From Laspinema palackyanum D2a (lineage in GTDB: Bacteria; Cyanobacteriota; Cyanobacteriia; Cyanobacteriales; Laspinemataceae), in assembly GCA_025370845.1 (NCBI GenBank), contig JAMXFF010000027.1, positions 1 through 64,000 on the forward strand: 64,000 nt of DNA, written 5' to 3'. The notes below the pieces were generated by a model, which was not told the DNA's origin, did not search any database, and was given only the letters and a program-made list of their open reading frames with translations. Each line of letters opens with the position of its first letter. The stretch's first letter is position 1. Below are positions 34,110 through 43,690 of this stretch, in pieces. A program made the position numbers and the translations under genes.

Positions 34110-36227
34110 ATGACTATACATCAACCCTTCTTATCCAGACCCAGAATCGCCGATCGCGCTCACTCCCTCAAAGACCATCTGCTGGCTGTTGGACAACAGA
34201 CGACCGATCGCCTCCCGGAGGATTACAAAAGATTGGGGGCGATCGCCGGTTGGCTGCATGACCTGGGTAAACTCCACCCCGATATCCAAACGGCCTTTGA
34301 GAAACTCTCCCGAGGTGAGAAGAATGAACGCCTGCCCCCTCATGCCATCTATGGGGCGATGCTATTTCCCGACATTTTGGAATTGGCACTGCCGATCGCC
34401 GGTCATCACCGGGGATTGTATGACGTCAGCAATTCGGGTGACCGTCCCTGCTTTACCCAAATCTGCGATGACTTTTTCTCCTCACCGGATGAAGTGGCTT
34501 TACTTGAAACCATGAAAGCCTGGGCCAATCAAGAATTAGACCCACTCACCCCACCGCCTCACGAAGGCAGCTTATCCAGGGAAATGGCAACCCGGATGAT
34601 TTTCTCCGCTTTAGTGGATAGCGATCGCCTGGATGTAGCCCGTTTTGAAGGGCAGCAGGTTGATTTCACCTATCCAGCGATAGAGCTATTGTGCCATCAA
34701 CTCACTTCATTTCAGGAGCGTTTGATTGCCACTGCGGAACCGACGCCGACTAACCGAGTGAGAGCGGAGATTTACCGAGAAGCCATCCAACAAGCGCGAT
34801 CGCCTCGCGGATTCTTCCGCTTAACGGCCCCCACCGGAGGCGGCAAAACCCTGACCATGCTTTCAGCAGCCCTGGAACACTGTAACCGGCATCAGATGGA
34901 CGGGGTAATCATTGTTCCACCCTTGACCACCATTATCGAGCAATCCGCGCAAGTTTACCGGGATATTTTGGGGGATGCGGTCCTAGAGGTTCATTCTAAT
35001 TTTGACCAAGACAGTCTCGAACATTCCCAACAAAATACTTATAAAATTCTCTCCCAACGGTGGGATTCTCCCGTGGTGGTTTCATCTTCGGTGCAGTTTT
35101 TTGAAAGTCTTTTTGCCAATCATCCTCGGAAATGTCGAAAAGTTCATCAATATCAGAACCGGGTGATTATTTTGGACGAAGTGCAATCCCTGCCGATTGG
35201 ATTACTCGACCCCATTCTGTTTGCCTTACGCCAGTTAGTTGAAGAATGGGGATGTAGTGTCTTCCTTTGTAGTGCCACTCAACCGGCTTTTGAAAAACTC
35301 CCCGGATTCAAAGCAGGAATTCAGGAACTCGTCCCCACTGAATTTGTCAAAAACCATTTCCAAACCTTGCAGCGGGTTGATTACGAATTTCTGCCGCAGC
35401 CTCTCAATTGGGAGGCGATCGCAGACATGGCCTCGGGCTTCAAGAATGCGGTTTTTGTCGTCAACACCAAGGCAGATGCAGCTAGAGGATTTCTGACTTT
35501 GCGCGATCGTTTCGGGGAGGATTGCCTGTATCATTTATCCACAACCATGTGCATGGCGCATCGTCGGTTAGTGTTAGCAGAAGTCAAAGCCAAACTGAGC
35601 AGAGGCAGTCGGGTTTACCTGGTATCTACTCAAATCATTGAGGCGGGAGTCGATGTGGATTTTGAGTACGGGTTCCGGCAATGGGCGGGATTAGATGCGA
35701 TCGCCCAAACTGCGGGACGAGTCAACCGCAATGGCAAGCGGTCCACAGGTACTTTATTTGTGTTTGAGTTGGAGGATGCATCCAAAGTATCTAAAGACTA
35801 CCAATTTCGGATTAATGTCGCCAAATCCCTAGGATCTACCAATCTTCACGACCCCGCCACCTTCGGGGAATATTTCAAGCGATTACATGGCGGAATTCGA
35901 GATAAGCGCGACGAGTTCGGAATTCAGAAATTAAGACAGCAATGGAAATTTGAGGCAGTCGCCAATCGGTTTAAAATCATAGAACCCGATGGCGATCGGG
36001 TGAGTGCGATCGTAGAATTTGATGATCAGGCGCGATCGCTCATCCATTCATTGCTAGAGGGAGTCAAAGTCCCGTTTACCCGTCTGCAACCCTATATTGT
36101 TTCAGTGCGTAAGAAAGATTGTGTACAAGTCCAGTCTCTTTTCACTCAAGAGGATTCTGATTTGGTCATCTGGCAAGGAGACTATCATCAATCCTTGGGA
36201 ATTTCAGCAGTCGTCGATCCAACGTAA
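34110..36227 (+). CDS. cas3: Cas3 helicase-nuclease (type I-C)
   Basis: A 705-aa effector that unwinds and degrades target DNA after Cascade binding. The HD nuclease is N-terminal: His18 in RAHSLKDHL, WLHDLGK (His50, Asp51) and GHHRGLYD. The helicase has Walker A TAPTGGGKTLT (Lys near 246), the motif II variant LDEVQSLP (near 356) where DEAH is common, SATQP, STQIIEAGVDVD and motif VI QTAGRVNRNGK. All catalytic residues seem present. It lies downstream of the array rather than upstream of cas5c as in most I-C loci, so it may be transcribed through the array or from its own promoter in 34,020-34,109. Confidence 0.95.
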   Translation: MTIHQPFLSRPRIADRAHSLKDHLLAVGQQTTDRLPEDYKRLGAIAGWLHDLGKLHPDIQTAFEKLSRGEKNERLPPHAIYGAMLFPDILELALPIAGHHRGLYDVSNSGDRPCFTQICDDFFSSPDEVALLETMKAWANQELDPLTPPPHEGSLSREMATRMIFSALVDSDRLDVARFEGQQVDFTYPAIELLCHQLTSFQERLIATAEPTPTNRVRAEIYREAIQQARSPRGFFRLTAPTGGGKTLTMLSAALEHCNRHQMDGVIIVPPLTTIIEQSAQVYRDILGDAVLEVHSNFDQDSLEHSQQNTYKILSQRWDSPVVVSSSVQFFESLFANHPRKCRKVHQYQNRVIILDEVQSLPIGLLDPILFALRQLVEEWGCSVFLCSATQPAFEKLPGFKAGIQELVPTEFVKNHFQTLQRVDYEFLPQPLNWEAIADMASGFKNAVFVVNTKADAARGFLTLRDRFGEDCLYHLSTTMCMAHRRLVLAEVKAKLSRGSRVYLVSTQIIEAGVDVDFEYGFRQWAGLDAIAQTAGRVNRNGKRSTGTLFVFELEDASKVSKDYQFRINVAKSLGSTNLHDPATFGEYFKRLHGGIRDKRDEFGIQKLRQQWKFEAVANRFKIIEPDGDRVSAIVEFDDQARSLIHSLLEGVKVPFTRLQPYIVSVRKKDCVQVQSLFTQEDSDLVIWQGDYHQSLGISAVVDPT

Positions 36228-36282
36228 TATCAACTCCACTGGATTAACCTCAAAACCCATTTCTTTCTCTTCTTCCTCTTCT

Positions 36283-36307
36283 CCCCCTTCCCTACGAGGG
36301 AAGGGGG
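36283..36307. repeat. Short C/G hairpin
   Basis: CCCCCTTCCC and GGGAAGGGGG pair perfectly around TACGA in the gap between the convergent cas3 and kinase genes. Similar hairpins occur at 110-150 and 52,611-52,629. It could end transcripts, but there is no T-run. Confidence 0.5.
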
Positions 36308-36356
36308 TTGGGGGGTTAGGTCAGCCCGGACAATAAAAGAAACATAATATAAAAAC

Positions 36357-39300
36357 TTATTCTACCTGTACCGATCGCGGCAGCAACCGCGAGATCTCTT
36401 GGGCTAATTCCAAGGGTTCGACCGGCTTGGGAATGTGAGCATCAAATCCGGCGGAGAGAATCGCTTGGCGATCGCTCTCTCCGGCGTAGGCAGTGACAGC
36501 AATGGCGGGTATGGTTCCCCCGTCTTGGGGTGAGCGCGATCGCAGGGTGCGGATTAACCCATAACCGTCGAGTTCCGGCATTCCAATGTCGCTGACCAAA
36601 ATATCCGGTTGCCAGTCGTTAATCATAGAAATTGCCCTCTCTGCTGACTCGACTGCCTGTACCACTGCACCTTCCATTTCCAGCAGGAAAACCAGAAACT
36701 CCCGAGTATCAAGTATATCATCCACAACGAGTATTTTGATTCCCTGTAAGTTCGGCAACTCTGGGGCGATGGACTCCGGAGGAGAGGGTTCCCCGGAACC
36801 CGGTAACAGAGGGAGACTCACGGTAAAGGTCGCGCCCTGGCCGATTCCGGGACTGTTGGCACAAATTCTACCGCCATGTAATTCCACTAAGTGACGGGCG
36901 ATCGCCAGTCCTAATCCGAGTCCGCCAAAGGTGCGGGTGGTGGTACTATCCGCTTGTCGGAAGCTTTCAAAAACATGAGGCAAAAAGTCCGGTTCAATTC
37001 CTGATCCGGTATCTTGGACCTGAATTTGCGCGCAGTCTTCCCCTTGAGTGAGACAAATGGTGACCTGTCCTCCCGGTGGGGTAAACTTGACGGCATTAGA
37101 GAGGAGATTCCAAACGGCTTGCTGCAAACGGTTTGCATCTCCTAAAACTTGTCCAACTTCTGGATTAAACTCGGTGTGAATTTGTATAAATTTGGCCTGG
37201 GCTGCTAGGCGGACGGTTTCGATCGCCGAGTCAATCACTTCTGCCAGTTTGACTGGGGTTTCGGTGAGAATCAGCTTACCTCGCAAAATCCGAGAAACAT
37301 CGAGCAAGTCTTCGATGAGTTCGGTTTGTAATTTGGCATTTCGTTCAATGCTGTTTAAGGCTTGTTGGGTTTTTTCCGGGGAAAGTGTGCCTTTTTTGAG
37401 GAGTTGCGTCCAGCCCAAAATGGGGTTAAGGGGCGATCGCAATTCGTGGGATAAAATAGCGAGAAATTCATCTTTAATCCGGTTGGCAACTTCCGCTTGT
37501 GATCGCGCTTCTCGTTCCAATTCCAGCAGATGCAACCGTTCTTGTTCCTGCAATTTGCGATCGGTGATGTTACTAAAAGAAATTGCTACACCATCCTCTA
37601 ATTTAACGGCCATATTCCGGAACCAGCCGCGAATCCCATCGGCTTTGTATTCCAGTTCGATGTCATGGGGAATCGCGGTTTCTACCACTTGGACGTACCG
37701 ATGAAATAGCTCACTATTGGTTTGATTTCCAGGTAGGCGATGGCTCAAACGATTACCGATTAATTCATCAAGGGAATACCCCAACAGTTCCGCCGCTTTG
37801 GGGTTAGCATAATCCCACTGAAAATCAATAATTTCTCCCGTGGAATTGCGGATGGCGCGCAAAATGGTGAAGGCGTCCAGGGAGAGTTCTTGGGCGACGC
37901 GAAACCGCTGTTCACTCTCGCGCAGGGCTTCTTCGGCTAATTTGCGATCGGTCACATCCATGTTAACGCCAATCACCCGCAGAGGCTTTCCGGTTTCATC
38001 CTGAAATGCTCTGGCTTTGGCGACAATCCAGCGCATTTGACCATCGGGTCGGTAAATGCGATATTCGGTATTAAACTCGATTCCCTCTTCACTACAACAT
38101 CGCGATTGATGTTCTACCCTAGCCCGATCGCTGGGATGAATCATGGCGATCAAGGTTTGAAATCTGCCATCAAAGCTACCGGGTAACAGTCCATACATGG
38201 AGTGGAGTTCTTCAGTCAGAAGAATTTCCCCGGTTTGTAAATTCCAATCACATATCCCGATTTTGCCGATATTTTGAGCTAAGGTTAACCATTTTTGATT
38301 ACTCTCTAAGGTTTCCTCGGCCCGTTTGCGATCGCTAATATCAATGGTAATTCCATCAAACCGGATCGGTTGTCCTGTTTCATTGTAAAAGGCTCGTCCG
38401 ATGGCGCGAATCCAGCGGATTTTGCCCGTTGGATCAACGGTGCGATAGTCGATTTGATAGGAGGTACCCTCGGTGAGCGCCTGAGTAATCGCTTCCTGAG
38501 TGCGATCGCGGTCCTCCGGATGGATGCACTCATAAAATAGGCCGATGGTAACTTCGGTCTCTGGAGACAGTCCAAAATGTTCTTTGCACTTGTAATTCCA
38601 CTCTAGTTTATCAAAGGGGAGGTCACAATACCATAAACCCAACTCCGAGGAGTCCAAGACGAGATCCAGGCGTTCCCGTCCGATCTGGACCGCTTCCTCC
38701 ATCCGCTTCTGATTGGTGATATCGACACAAGCGCCGGTTAAATATAGGGGAGTACCCCCCTCATCGGTGAAGGTCTTTCCTTTATCAAAAATCCACCGAA
38801 TGCTGCCATCGGGACAGAGAATTCGGAACTCCATCTCGAAGTCCTCACTCGCGAGGCCACACCTTTCTACCTCACTTTTCACGGCTTCTTGGTCTTCCGG
38901 GTGGATCAGGGAAACAAACTCCTGGAACGTTGTAAGCACATAGCCTTCCGATAGGCAAAACAGCCGGTTCATTGTTTCATCCCACTCGACAGAATCCGTC
39001 TGGATATTCCATCGATAGGTTCCCGTTTCTGATGCCGATAGCGCCGCCTCGAAGCGCTCTTTGCGATCGCGCAGTTGCCGTTCTACCTGTTTTTGACGGC
39101 TGATATCTAGGTTGATTCCGGCCCAGCAAATCGTCTCTCCCTGGTCATTTTTAACGGGAACACCACGGGATAACATCGGATGCCACTTGCCATCGACACC
39201 CCGAAAGTGATGTTCTCGATCCCAGATATTACCCGTGCGTAGAGAGGTTTCCCATAACGCGAGGGTCTCCTCCAGGTCATCGGGATGCATCGCCTGGGTC

Positions 39301-40529
39301 CATCCCCATCCCGCACATTCGGCAAGGGTCAGTCCAACTAGGTTCTGGAATGATTCGCTCACATAAATTACGCGACCCTCGCGATCGCAGATCCACATTC
39401 CATAGTTCAGGGTCTCCCCGATCGCTTCGTAGAGGCGTTCGCTGTGCCTCAACGCTTCTTCCGACTGCTTGCGATCGCTAATATCTCGGAAATAAAGAAA
39501 TAACCCCTGATTAGAAGGATAAGCCTGAATCTCTAACTGCATTTTTAACGGTTCATACAGCACTTCCAAATGGACCGGGACCTGTTCCTCCATCGCCCGT
39601 CGATATTCCCGTTCTACTTCCGTTCCCACGGACCAAGGCCACACTTCCCAATGGGTTTTACCGATTAATTCTTCCGGCTGTTTCTGATTAATTCGCTCGG
39701 TTTCTCCGGTGATTTCCAGGATTCGCCATTCCCGATCTAATGAAACAAAGGCATCGGTCATGCTTTCTAACATCTCGATCGCCTGATCTAATTCGGTGAT
39801 CTCGATCCGTTTCCCTACAACCCGTTCTGAAGGTCGGTTCTCCGGGTCGGTTTCCGTGAAGGTAAAGACCCGATAGAGTAATGTTCCTTCTACATCTTTG
39901 AGGGAATTAACCTCAGTAATTCCGATAATTAGCCTGCCTTCTCTCCCCAACTGTACGGAGTCCAATCGATGAAAACCCCCGGCATCTGCTAACCGAATGG
40001 TGCTGATTAGTTGGCCGTGACACTCGGGGGAAAATAAGTCAAAAATTGAGGTGCCAATCAGTTCTTCCACCTCGTACCCCTGGATTCTGGCCCAGGTGGA
40101 ATTGACCTGTTCTAAGCGGTGAGTTGTCGCCGAGGCGATCGCCACCCCAGATCCGCTCCTTTCTGCGCCTATTTCCTCGCCATCGGTTGAGGTGTGAATT
40201 TTGGGGCAGTCGGTGATATCCTGATAATAAATGACTAGCCCGGTTGCGGAGGGAATGCCCTGGACTTTGATCCCGCGATTCAGGGTGGGATAAAAGTGTT
40301 GAATTTCCACGGAAACCCCTTGGGCGATCGCCCGATGAAATTCCGGCTTCCAGGATGAGGCGAGCGCCCAGGGAAAACTCTCCCACAAAATTGTACCGAT
40401 CAATTGCTCTTGACTTCTTCCCACGATTTGAGCACCCCGTTGATTGACATAAGTGATGCACCATTGCCGATCGCAGGCGGCCAAACCCTCGGTTATGCCC
40501 TCAAGAATCGTGAGAAATTGGTCTTGCAT
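36357..40529 (-). CDS. Multi-PAS hybrid sensor histidine kinase
   Basis: A 1390-aa hybrid kinase with no clear membrane segment. About eight PAS/PAC units fill residues 1-1000 (repeated phrases such as ITDRKLAEE, ISDRKRAEE and IRWI mark the PAC ends). The HisKA motif is ILSHELRSPLNPILGW (phospho-His near 1028). The ATPase boxes are WNLLSNAVKFT, DTGSGIE and GGLGLGLAI. A receiver domain at the C terminus has its phospho-acceptor Asp near 1314 in DILVSDIGMPELDG and the conserved Lys in IPKPVE. The signals are unknown and no output regulator is adjacent, so phosphotransfer probably goes to a distant partner. Confidence 0.93.
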   Translation of the reverse strand: MQDQFLTILEGITEGLAACDRQWCITYVNQRGAQIVGRSQEQLIGTILWESFPWALASSWKPEFHRAIAQGVSVEIQHFYPTLNRGIKVQGIPSATGLVIYYQDITDCPKIHTSTDGEEIGAERSGSGVAIASATTHRLEQVNSTWARIQGYEVEELIGTSIFDLFSPECHGQLISTIRLADAGGFHRLDSVQLGREGRLIIGITEVNSLKDVEGTLLYRVFTFTETDPENRPSERVVGKRIEITELDQAIEMLESMTDAFVSLDREWRILEITGETERINQKQPEELIGKTHWEVWPWSVGTEVEREYRRAMEEQVPVHLEVLYEPLKMQLEIQAYPSNQGLFLYFRDISDRKQSEEALRHSERLYEAIGETLNYGMWICDREGRVIYVSESFQNLVGLTLAECAGWGWTQAMHPDDLEETLALWETSLRTGNIWDREHHFRGVDGKWHPMLSRGVPVKNDQGETICWAGINLDISRQKQVERQLRDRKERFEAALSASETGTYRWNIQTDSVEWDETMNRLFCLSEGYVLTTFQEFVSLIHPEDQEAVKSEVERCGLASEDFEMEFRILCPDGSIRWIFDKGKTFTDEGGTPLYLTGACVDITNQKRMEEAVQIGRERLDLVLDSSELGLWYCDLPFDKLEWNYKCKEHFGLSPETEVTIGLFYECIHPEDRDRTQEAITQALTEGTSYQIDYRTVDPTGKIRWIRAIGRAFYNETGQPIRFDGITIDISDRKRAEETLESNQKWLTLAQNIGKIGICDWNLQTGEILLTEELHSMYGLLPGSFDGRFQTLIAMIHPSDRARVEHQSRCCSEEGIEFNTEYRIYRPDGQMRWIVAKARAFQDETGKPLRVIGVNMDVTDRKLAEEALRESEQRFRVAQELSLDAFTILRAIRNSTGEIIDFQWDYANPKAAELLGYSLDELIGNRLSHRLPGNQTNSELFHRYVQVVETAIPHDIELEYKADGIRGWFRNMAVKLEDGVAISFSNITDRKLQEQERLHLLELEREARSQAEVANRIKDEFLAILSHELRSPLNPILGWTQLLKKGTLSPEKTQQALNSIERNAKLQTELIEDLLDVSRILRGKLILTETPVKLAEVIDSAIETVRLAAQAKFIQIHTEFNPEVGQVLGDANRLQQAVWNLLSNAVKFTPPGGQVTICLTQGEDCAQIQVQDTGSGIEPDFLPHVFESFRQADSTTTRTFGGLGLGLAIARHLVELHGGRICANSPGIGQGATFTVSLPLLPGSGEPSPPESIAPELPNLQGIKILVVDDILDTREFLVFLLEMEGAVVQAVESAERAISMINDWQPDILVSDIGMPELDGYGLIRTLRSRSPQDGGTIPAIAVTAYAGESDRQAILSAGFDAHIPKPVEPLELAQEISRLLPRSVQVE

Positions 40530-40874
40530 AGTCTTTCAATGGACGGTACAGGTTTTGATGAGTCAAATTCTTGAATCACAGTTCATCCGATTTTCCGATC
40601 CATGACCCCTCTCCCTCTCAACTCTGGGGTAAACAGAACTCGCCTTGCTCATCACTGTTCTATCGTCCTGTCGCGCCCACTTAATAAAGTACGGGTGAGG
40701 TAGTCTCAACCTCTGGATGAAGGCAGGAACAAGTGGAATTTTCTGAATGAATAATACTAGATCCCTCTCAAATTGTCAAGAGAAAAAAGCACCCGGGGAC
40801 AATCGACGAGACTCTCGGTTTGAAACGGGGTTCATGCAACGGGGTCCAATGGAATTGTAAGACGGCCAAATTGC
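40530..40874. other. Intergenic region upstream of the kinase gene
   Basis: About 345 nt that should carry the kinase promoter. I see no gene, strong hairpin or recognisable operator in it. Confidence 0.4.
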
Positions 40875-41051
40875 TCACCGGCGATCGCGTTTTATCTCTA
40901 ACCTTTGGGGGGGATCTCGTTCGGGCTTAAGTGGTTCTGAAGTCTGATTTGAAATCAGATGAAATACCGCCCCAATAACAAACAGCAGAAACACCGACGC
41001 AATGGCGAAAACAACATTCAAAAGTGAGTGACTAGGCCGGTTATTTTTCAT
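40875..41051 (-). CDS. Possible small membrane protein (58 aa)
   Basis: Starting at the internal Met (MKNNRPSHSLLNVV), the ORF has one membrane segment (NVVFAIASVFLLFVIGAVFH) followed by a charged cytosolic tail (KPERDPPQRLEIKRDRR). The layout is that of a real single-span protein, but there is no clear ribosome site. The region 41,100-41,328 holds nothing else visible. Confidence 0.4.
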   Translation of the reverse strand: MKNNRPSHSLLNVVFAIASVFLLFVIGAVFHLISNQTSEPLKPERDPPQRLEIKRDRR

Positions 41052-41328
41052 AAAACATGGAGGTTCAATCAACAGCCCCAATCCAAAGCACAAGTTCAAA
41101 CCGAATCAAACCTGAGCGTTGAGCTGGCGATTCGCAATACTCGCTTCAACGCATTAAATTCCCTAGCTTCAGAATAGGGGTAATGGGAAGTTTGTGGCTC
41201 TATCGCCGGGAAGAATTCCTCTCACCCCGGCTTATTTTTCGGAAAATTCAACCCCCTGCGGACATTTCCTTCTTTAGACAGAGGTGAGACCATCCCTAGT
41301 TCTTTTAAGGTAGGAGGCTAGAACAGCT

Positions 41329-41514
41329 ATGACCACTGCCAGCCCCCCAACCGGGGAAAAACGGTCTTCCAGAGCAAGCCTTCACCCCGTTGCCTTCACC
41401 CAAAGGGCAGGCGGAAAAAAGCTAATCGTGGCTCGAAATACCCTGGGGGAACGGCGTCAATTCGCAACGTTCCTCCGTTACCATGACCCTCATCCGAAGG
41501 AGAATCCCGCTTGA
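41329..41514 (+). CDS. Small hypothetical protein upstream of the lipoprotein gene (61 aa)
   Basis: Begins MTTASPPTGEKRSSRASLHP and is basic throughout. The ribosome site AGGAGG is 11 nt before the ATG. The stop TGA overlaps the TTG start of the next gene (TTGA), an arrangement that suggests translational coupling. Family unknown. Confidence 0.45.
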   Translation: MTTASPPTGEKRSSRASLHPVAFTQRAGGKKLIVARNTLGERRQFATFLRYHDPHPKENPA

Positions 41515-42341
41515 TCATGTTCAATTTACAGAGTCGCGATCGCCTGCTCTATCGCCAAACCATCCGGCGCACCCCCCTCGCTCTGGGGTTGATGGCAATG
41601 TTCCTCGTGGCTTGTCAAGCGGACAGTCCCATGAACACCGGGACAGACAAGCCTGAGCCTGTTGCCTCATCCGAGGTCATAGAACGCAGGGAACAACTGA
41701 TTGGGAAGATGATCACAATCCGGGTTGAGCCCGTCGCTCAAGTCAGTCCCCACAGCTTCACGATCCAGGATGACGGGGTATTCGCCAGTGAACCGATTTT
41801 AGCCATCAATGCGTCGGGAGTGCCGGTGATTGTCCCCATCGACCCTCAAACCCCCCTGCAAATTACGGGGACGCTCGTCCGGTTGATCGCGACGGATATC
41901 GAACGCGCTTATGGTTTTGAACTCGATCCCACTCTGTATGCCGAGTATGAAGGCCAACCCGCGATAATCGCTGAGTCGATCGCCTTCTCGCCGGAACCGG
42001 ATGAAGTGACCCAACATCCGACGCGCTACTATAATCATGTGTTGGCCGTTCCCGGTGAAGTTGCCACCATTATTGCTACGGATGCGTTTACCTTCGATGG
42101 GGAGGCATCCAGTGCGATGGGAGGGAACAATTTGCTGGCGATCGCCCCGAACTCACCCCCCTGGCAATCGGGTCAAACCCTTCTGGCAACGGGGGTTTTA
42201 CGTCCTTTCGTTCGGGCCGAAATTCAGCGAGAGCATCCTTTAACTTGGGATGTGAATCTCACAGAGCAGTTGGCAGCCGAATACAGAGACCAACCCGTAT
42301 TAATCGTCGATCATATATATTCTCGGGCGATCGCCCCGTAA
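41511..42341 (+). CDS. Lipoprotein with two related halves
   Basis: A 276-aa exported lipoprotein: basic N terminus, hydrophobic stretch and the lipobox-like FLVACQ (Cys about 35). The mature part contains two similar ~100-residue units, each with a VxxVxxxSxHSF/DAFTFxDD-type strand region, a hydrophobic LLAIAP or ILAINASG strand, and an ending of the form (T)YAEYEGQPAIIAESI / LAAEYRDQPVLIVDHI. This suggests an internal duplication of an OB-like domain. The TTG start is preferred because AAGGAG lies 8 nt upstream and the gene is coupled to the preceding small ORF; the ATG at 41,517 is the alternative. Function unknown. Confidence 0.65.
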   Translation: MIMFNLQSRDRLLYRQTIRRTPLALGLMAMFLVACQADSPMNTGTDKPEPVASSEVIERREQLIGKMITIRVEPVAQVSPHSFTIQDDGVFASEPILAINASGVPVIVPIDPQTPLQITGTLVRLIATDIERAYGFELDPTLYAEYEGQPAIIAESIAFSPEPDEVTQHPTRYYNHVLAVPGEVATIIATDAFTFDGEASSAMGGNNLLAIAPNSPPWQSGQTLLATGVLRPFVRAEIQREHPLTWDVNLTEQLAAEYRDQPVLIVDHIYSRAIAP

Positions 42342-42512
42342 CAAGGGGCCAATCCAACTCGGGTTCCTAGAGGGTTGAGAGGGGTGAGGGTTAATTTTAC
42401 CCTTTCTGTCTCCAGTGCCAAAGGGGGTCCAGCTAATCGGCCATCGCCAAAGGGAAGAAAGAATGCTCAGAGGAGTTAAATCCGCTGCATTCAAAATATT
42501 CAGATTAAACAC

Positions 42513-43625
42513 ATGGATCACAAAGGGGGTGTAAACTTGAATTTTGGTAGTCTAATTGGGGCAATCGCTTTTATTGTTTCATTAATTATTCTCTGGGAAA
42601 TTCGCACGGTATTATTGCTAATTTTTGCCGCAGTTGCCTTTGCCACTGTTCTCAATCGGATGGTGCGGCGATTAGAGCGATCGCGTCTGAATCGGGGGTT
42701 TGCCATTGCGTTAACAATTGGCCTTCTCTTCGCCATCCTGGGTCTATTTTTTCTCTTAATTTTTCCCACGGTTGTTGCTCAATTTAAAGAATTAGTAGAA
42801 CTCCTCCCCCAAACCTTGGCCCAGTTACGGCAGTGGTATCGATGGCTAGAAAATGTTATTCCTAATCAGTTCATTGCCGATCTTCAAAATATTGAATTTT
42901 TATCGGAACGACTTTCCAATATCGGTTTAAGTTGGTTTGGCGGCTTTTTTAGTATTTTCTCCAACTCCTTAGACTTTGTATTAAACCTGCTCCTCGTTCT
43001 CGTGCTAATCGTCATGCTATTAGCCAATCCCAACCTCTATCGCCAGGGTTTTATGCTGCTATTTCCAGCATTTTATCGCCGCCGAGTTGAGGAAATTCTC
43101 CAGGGATGCGAACATAATCTCGTGGGGTGGGCCATTGGGCGAATTTTTAACATGACTTTTATTGCGATCGCCAGTGGAATAGGCTTATGGATAATCGGCG
43201 TCCCTTTAGCATTAGTCAACGCCATCATTTCCGCTTTACTCAGCTACATTCCCAATCTGGGCCCGATTCTCGGTTCCATTCCCCCCATCGCCCTAGCCTT
43301 CCTCGATTCACCCGTAAAAGGAGTAATAGTCATTGTATTTTACCTGTTTATTGAACAGCTAGAAGGGCTAGTGTTAACCCCCATGATCATGGAAAATGAA
43401 ATTTCTTTACCCCCGGCAGTTACCTTAACCTCTATGCTGATTTTTTCTCAGTTTTTTGGTTTGCTGGGTTTATTCCTCGCCCTTCCCATCGTGGCGGTTT
43501 TACAGATTTGGGTGAAGGAAGTATTAGTTAAAGATGTCATGAACAATTGGACCAGGCAGGGAGCCTATTCTTCTCATGCAAAAGACACCTTACCCGGTGA
43601 ACCTTTAACAGATTCTGAACCCTAA
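42513..43625 (+). CDS. AI-2E family transporter (membrane permease)
   Basis: A 370-aa inner-membrane protein of the AI-2E (PF01594) family with about eight membrane segments. Landmarks are the FAAVAFATVLNRMVRRLE region near the N terminus, a large soluble loop (residues 90-140) and the C-terminal SYIPNLGPILGSIPP and ALPIVAVLQIWVKEV. Substrates of the family vary (signal molecules, ions). The TTG at 42,537, with AAAGGGGG 7 nt upstream, would begin MNFGSLIGAIAF like relatives and may be the true start in place of the ATG at 42,513. Confidence 0.88.
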   Translation: MDHKGGVNLNFGSLIGAIAFIVSLIILWEIRTVLLLIFAAVAFATVLNRMVRRLERSRLNRGFAIALTIGLLFAILGLFFLLIFPTVVAQFKELVELLPQTLAQLRQWYRWLENVIPNQFIADLQNIEFLSERLSNIGLSWFGGFFSIFSNSLDFVLNLLLVLVLIVMLLANPNLYRQGFMLLFPAFYRRRVEEILQGCEHNLVGWAIGRIFNMTFIAIASGIGLWIIGVPLALVNAIISALLSYIPNLGPILGSIPPIALAFLDSPVKGVIVIVFYLFIEQLEGLVLTPMIMENEISLPPAVTLTSMLIFSQFFGLLGLFLALPIVAVLQIWVKEVLVKDVMNNWTRQGAYSSHAKDTLPGEPLTDSEP

Positions 43626-43636
43626 TCACCGATTAA

Positions 43637-43662
43637 AACCCGCACCTTTGTGGGTGCGGGTT
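43637..43662. terminator. Hairpin between convergent genes
   Basis: AACCCGCACC and GGTGCGGGTT form a 10-bp stem with a 6-nt loop, 12 nt after the permease stop. It has A-rich and weak T-rich flanks. Confidence 0.55.
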
Positions 43663-43690
43663 GGGGTGACGAGAAGTTCAAAATCACGAA

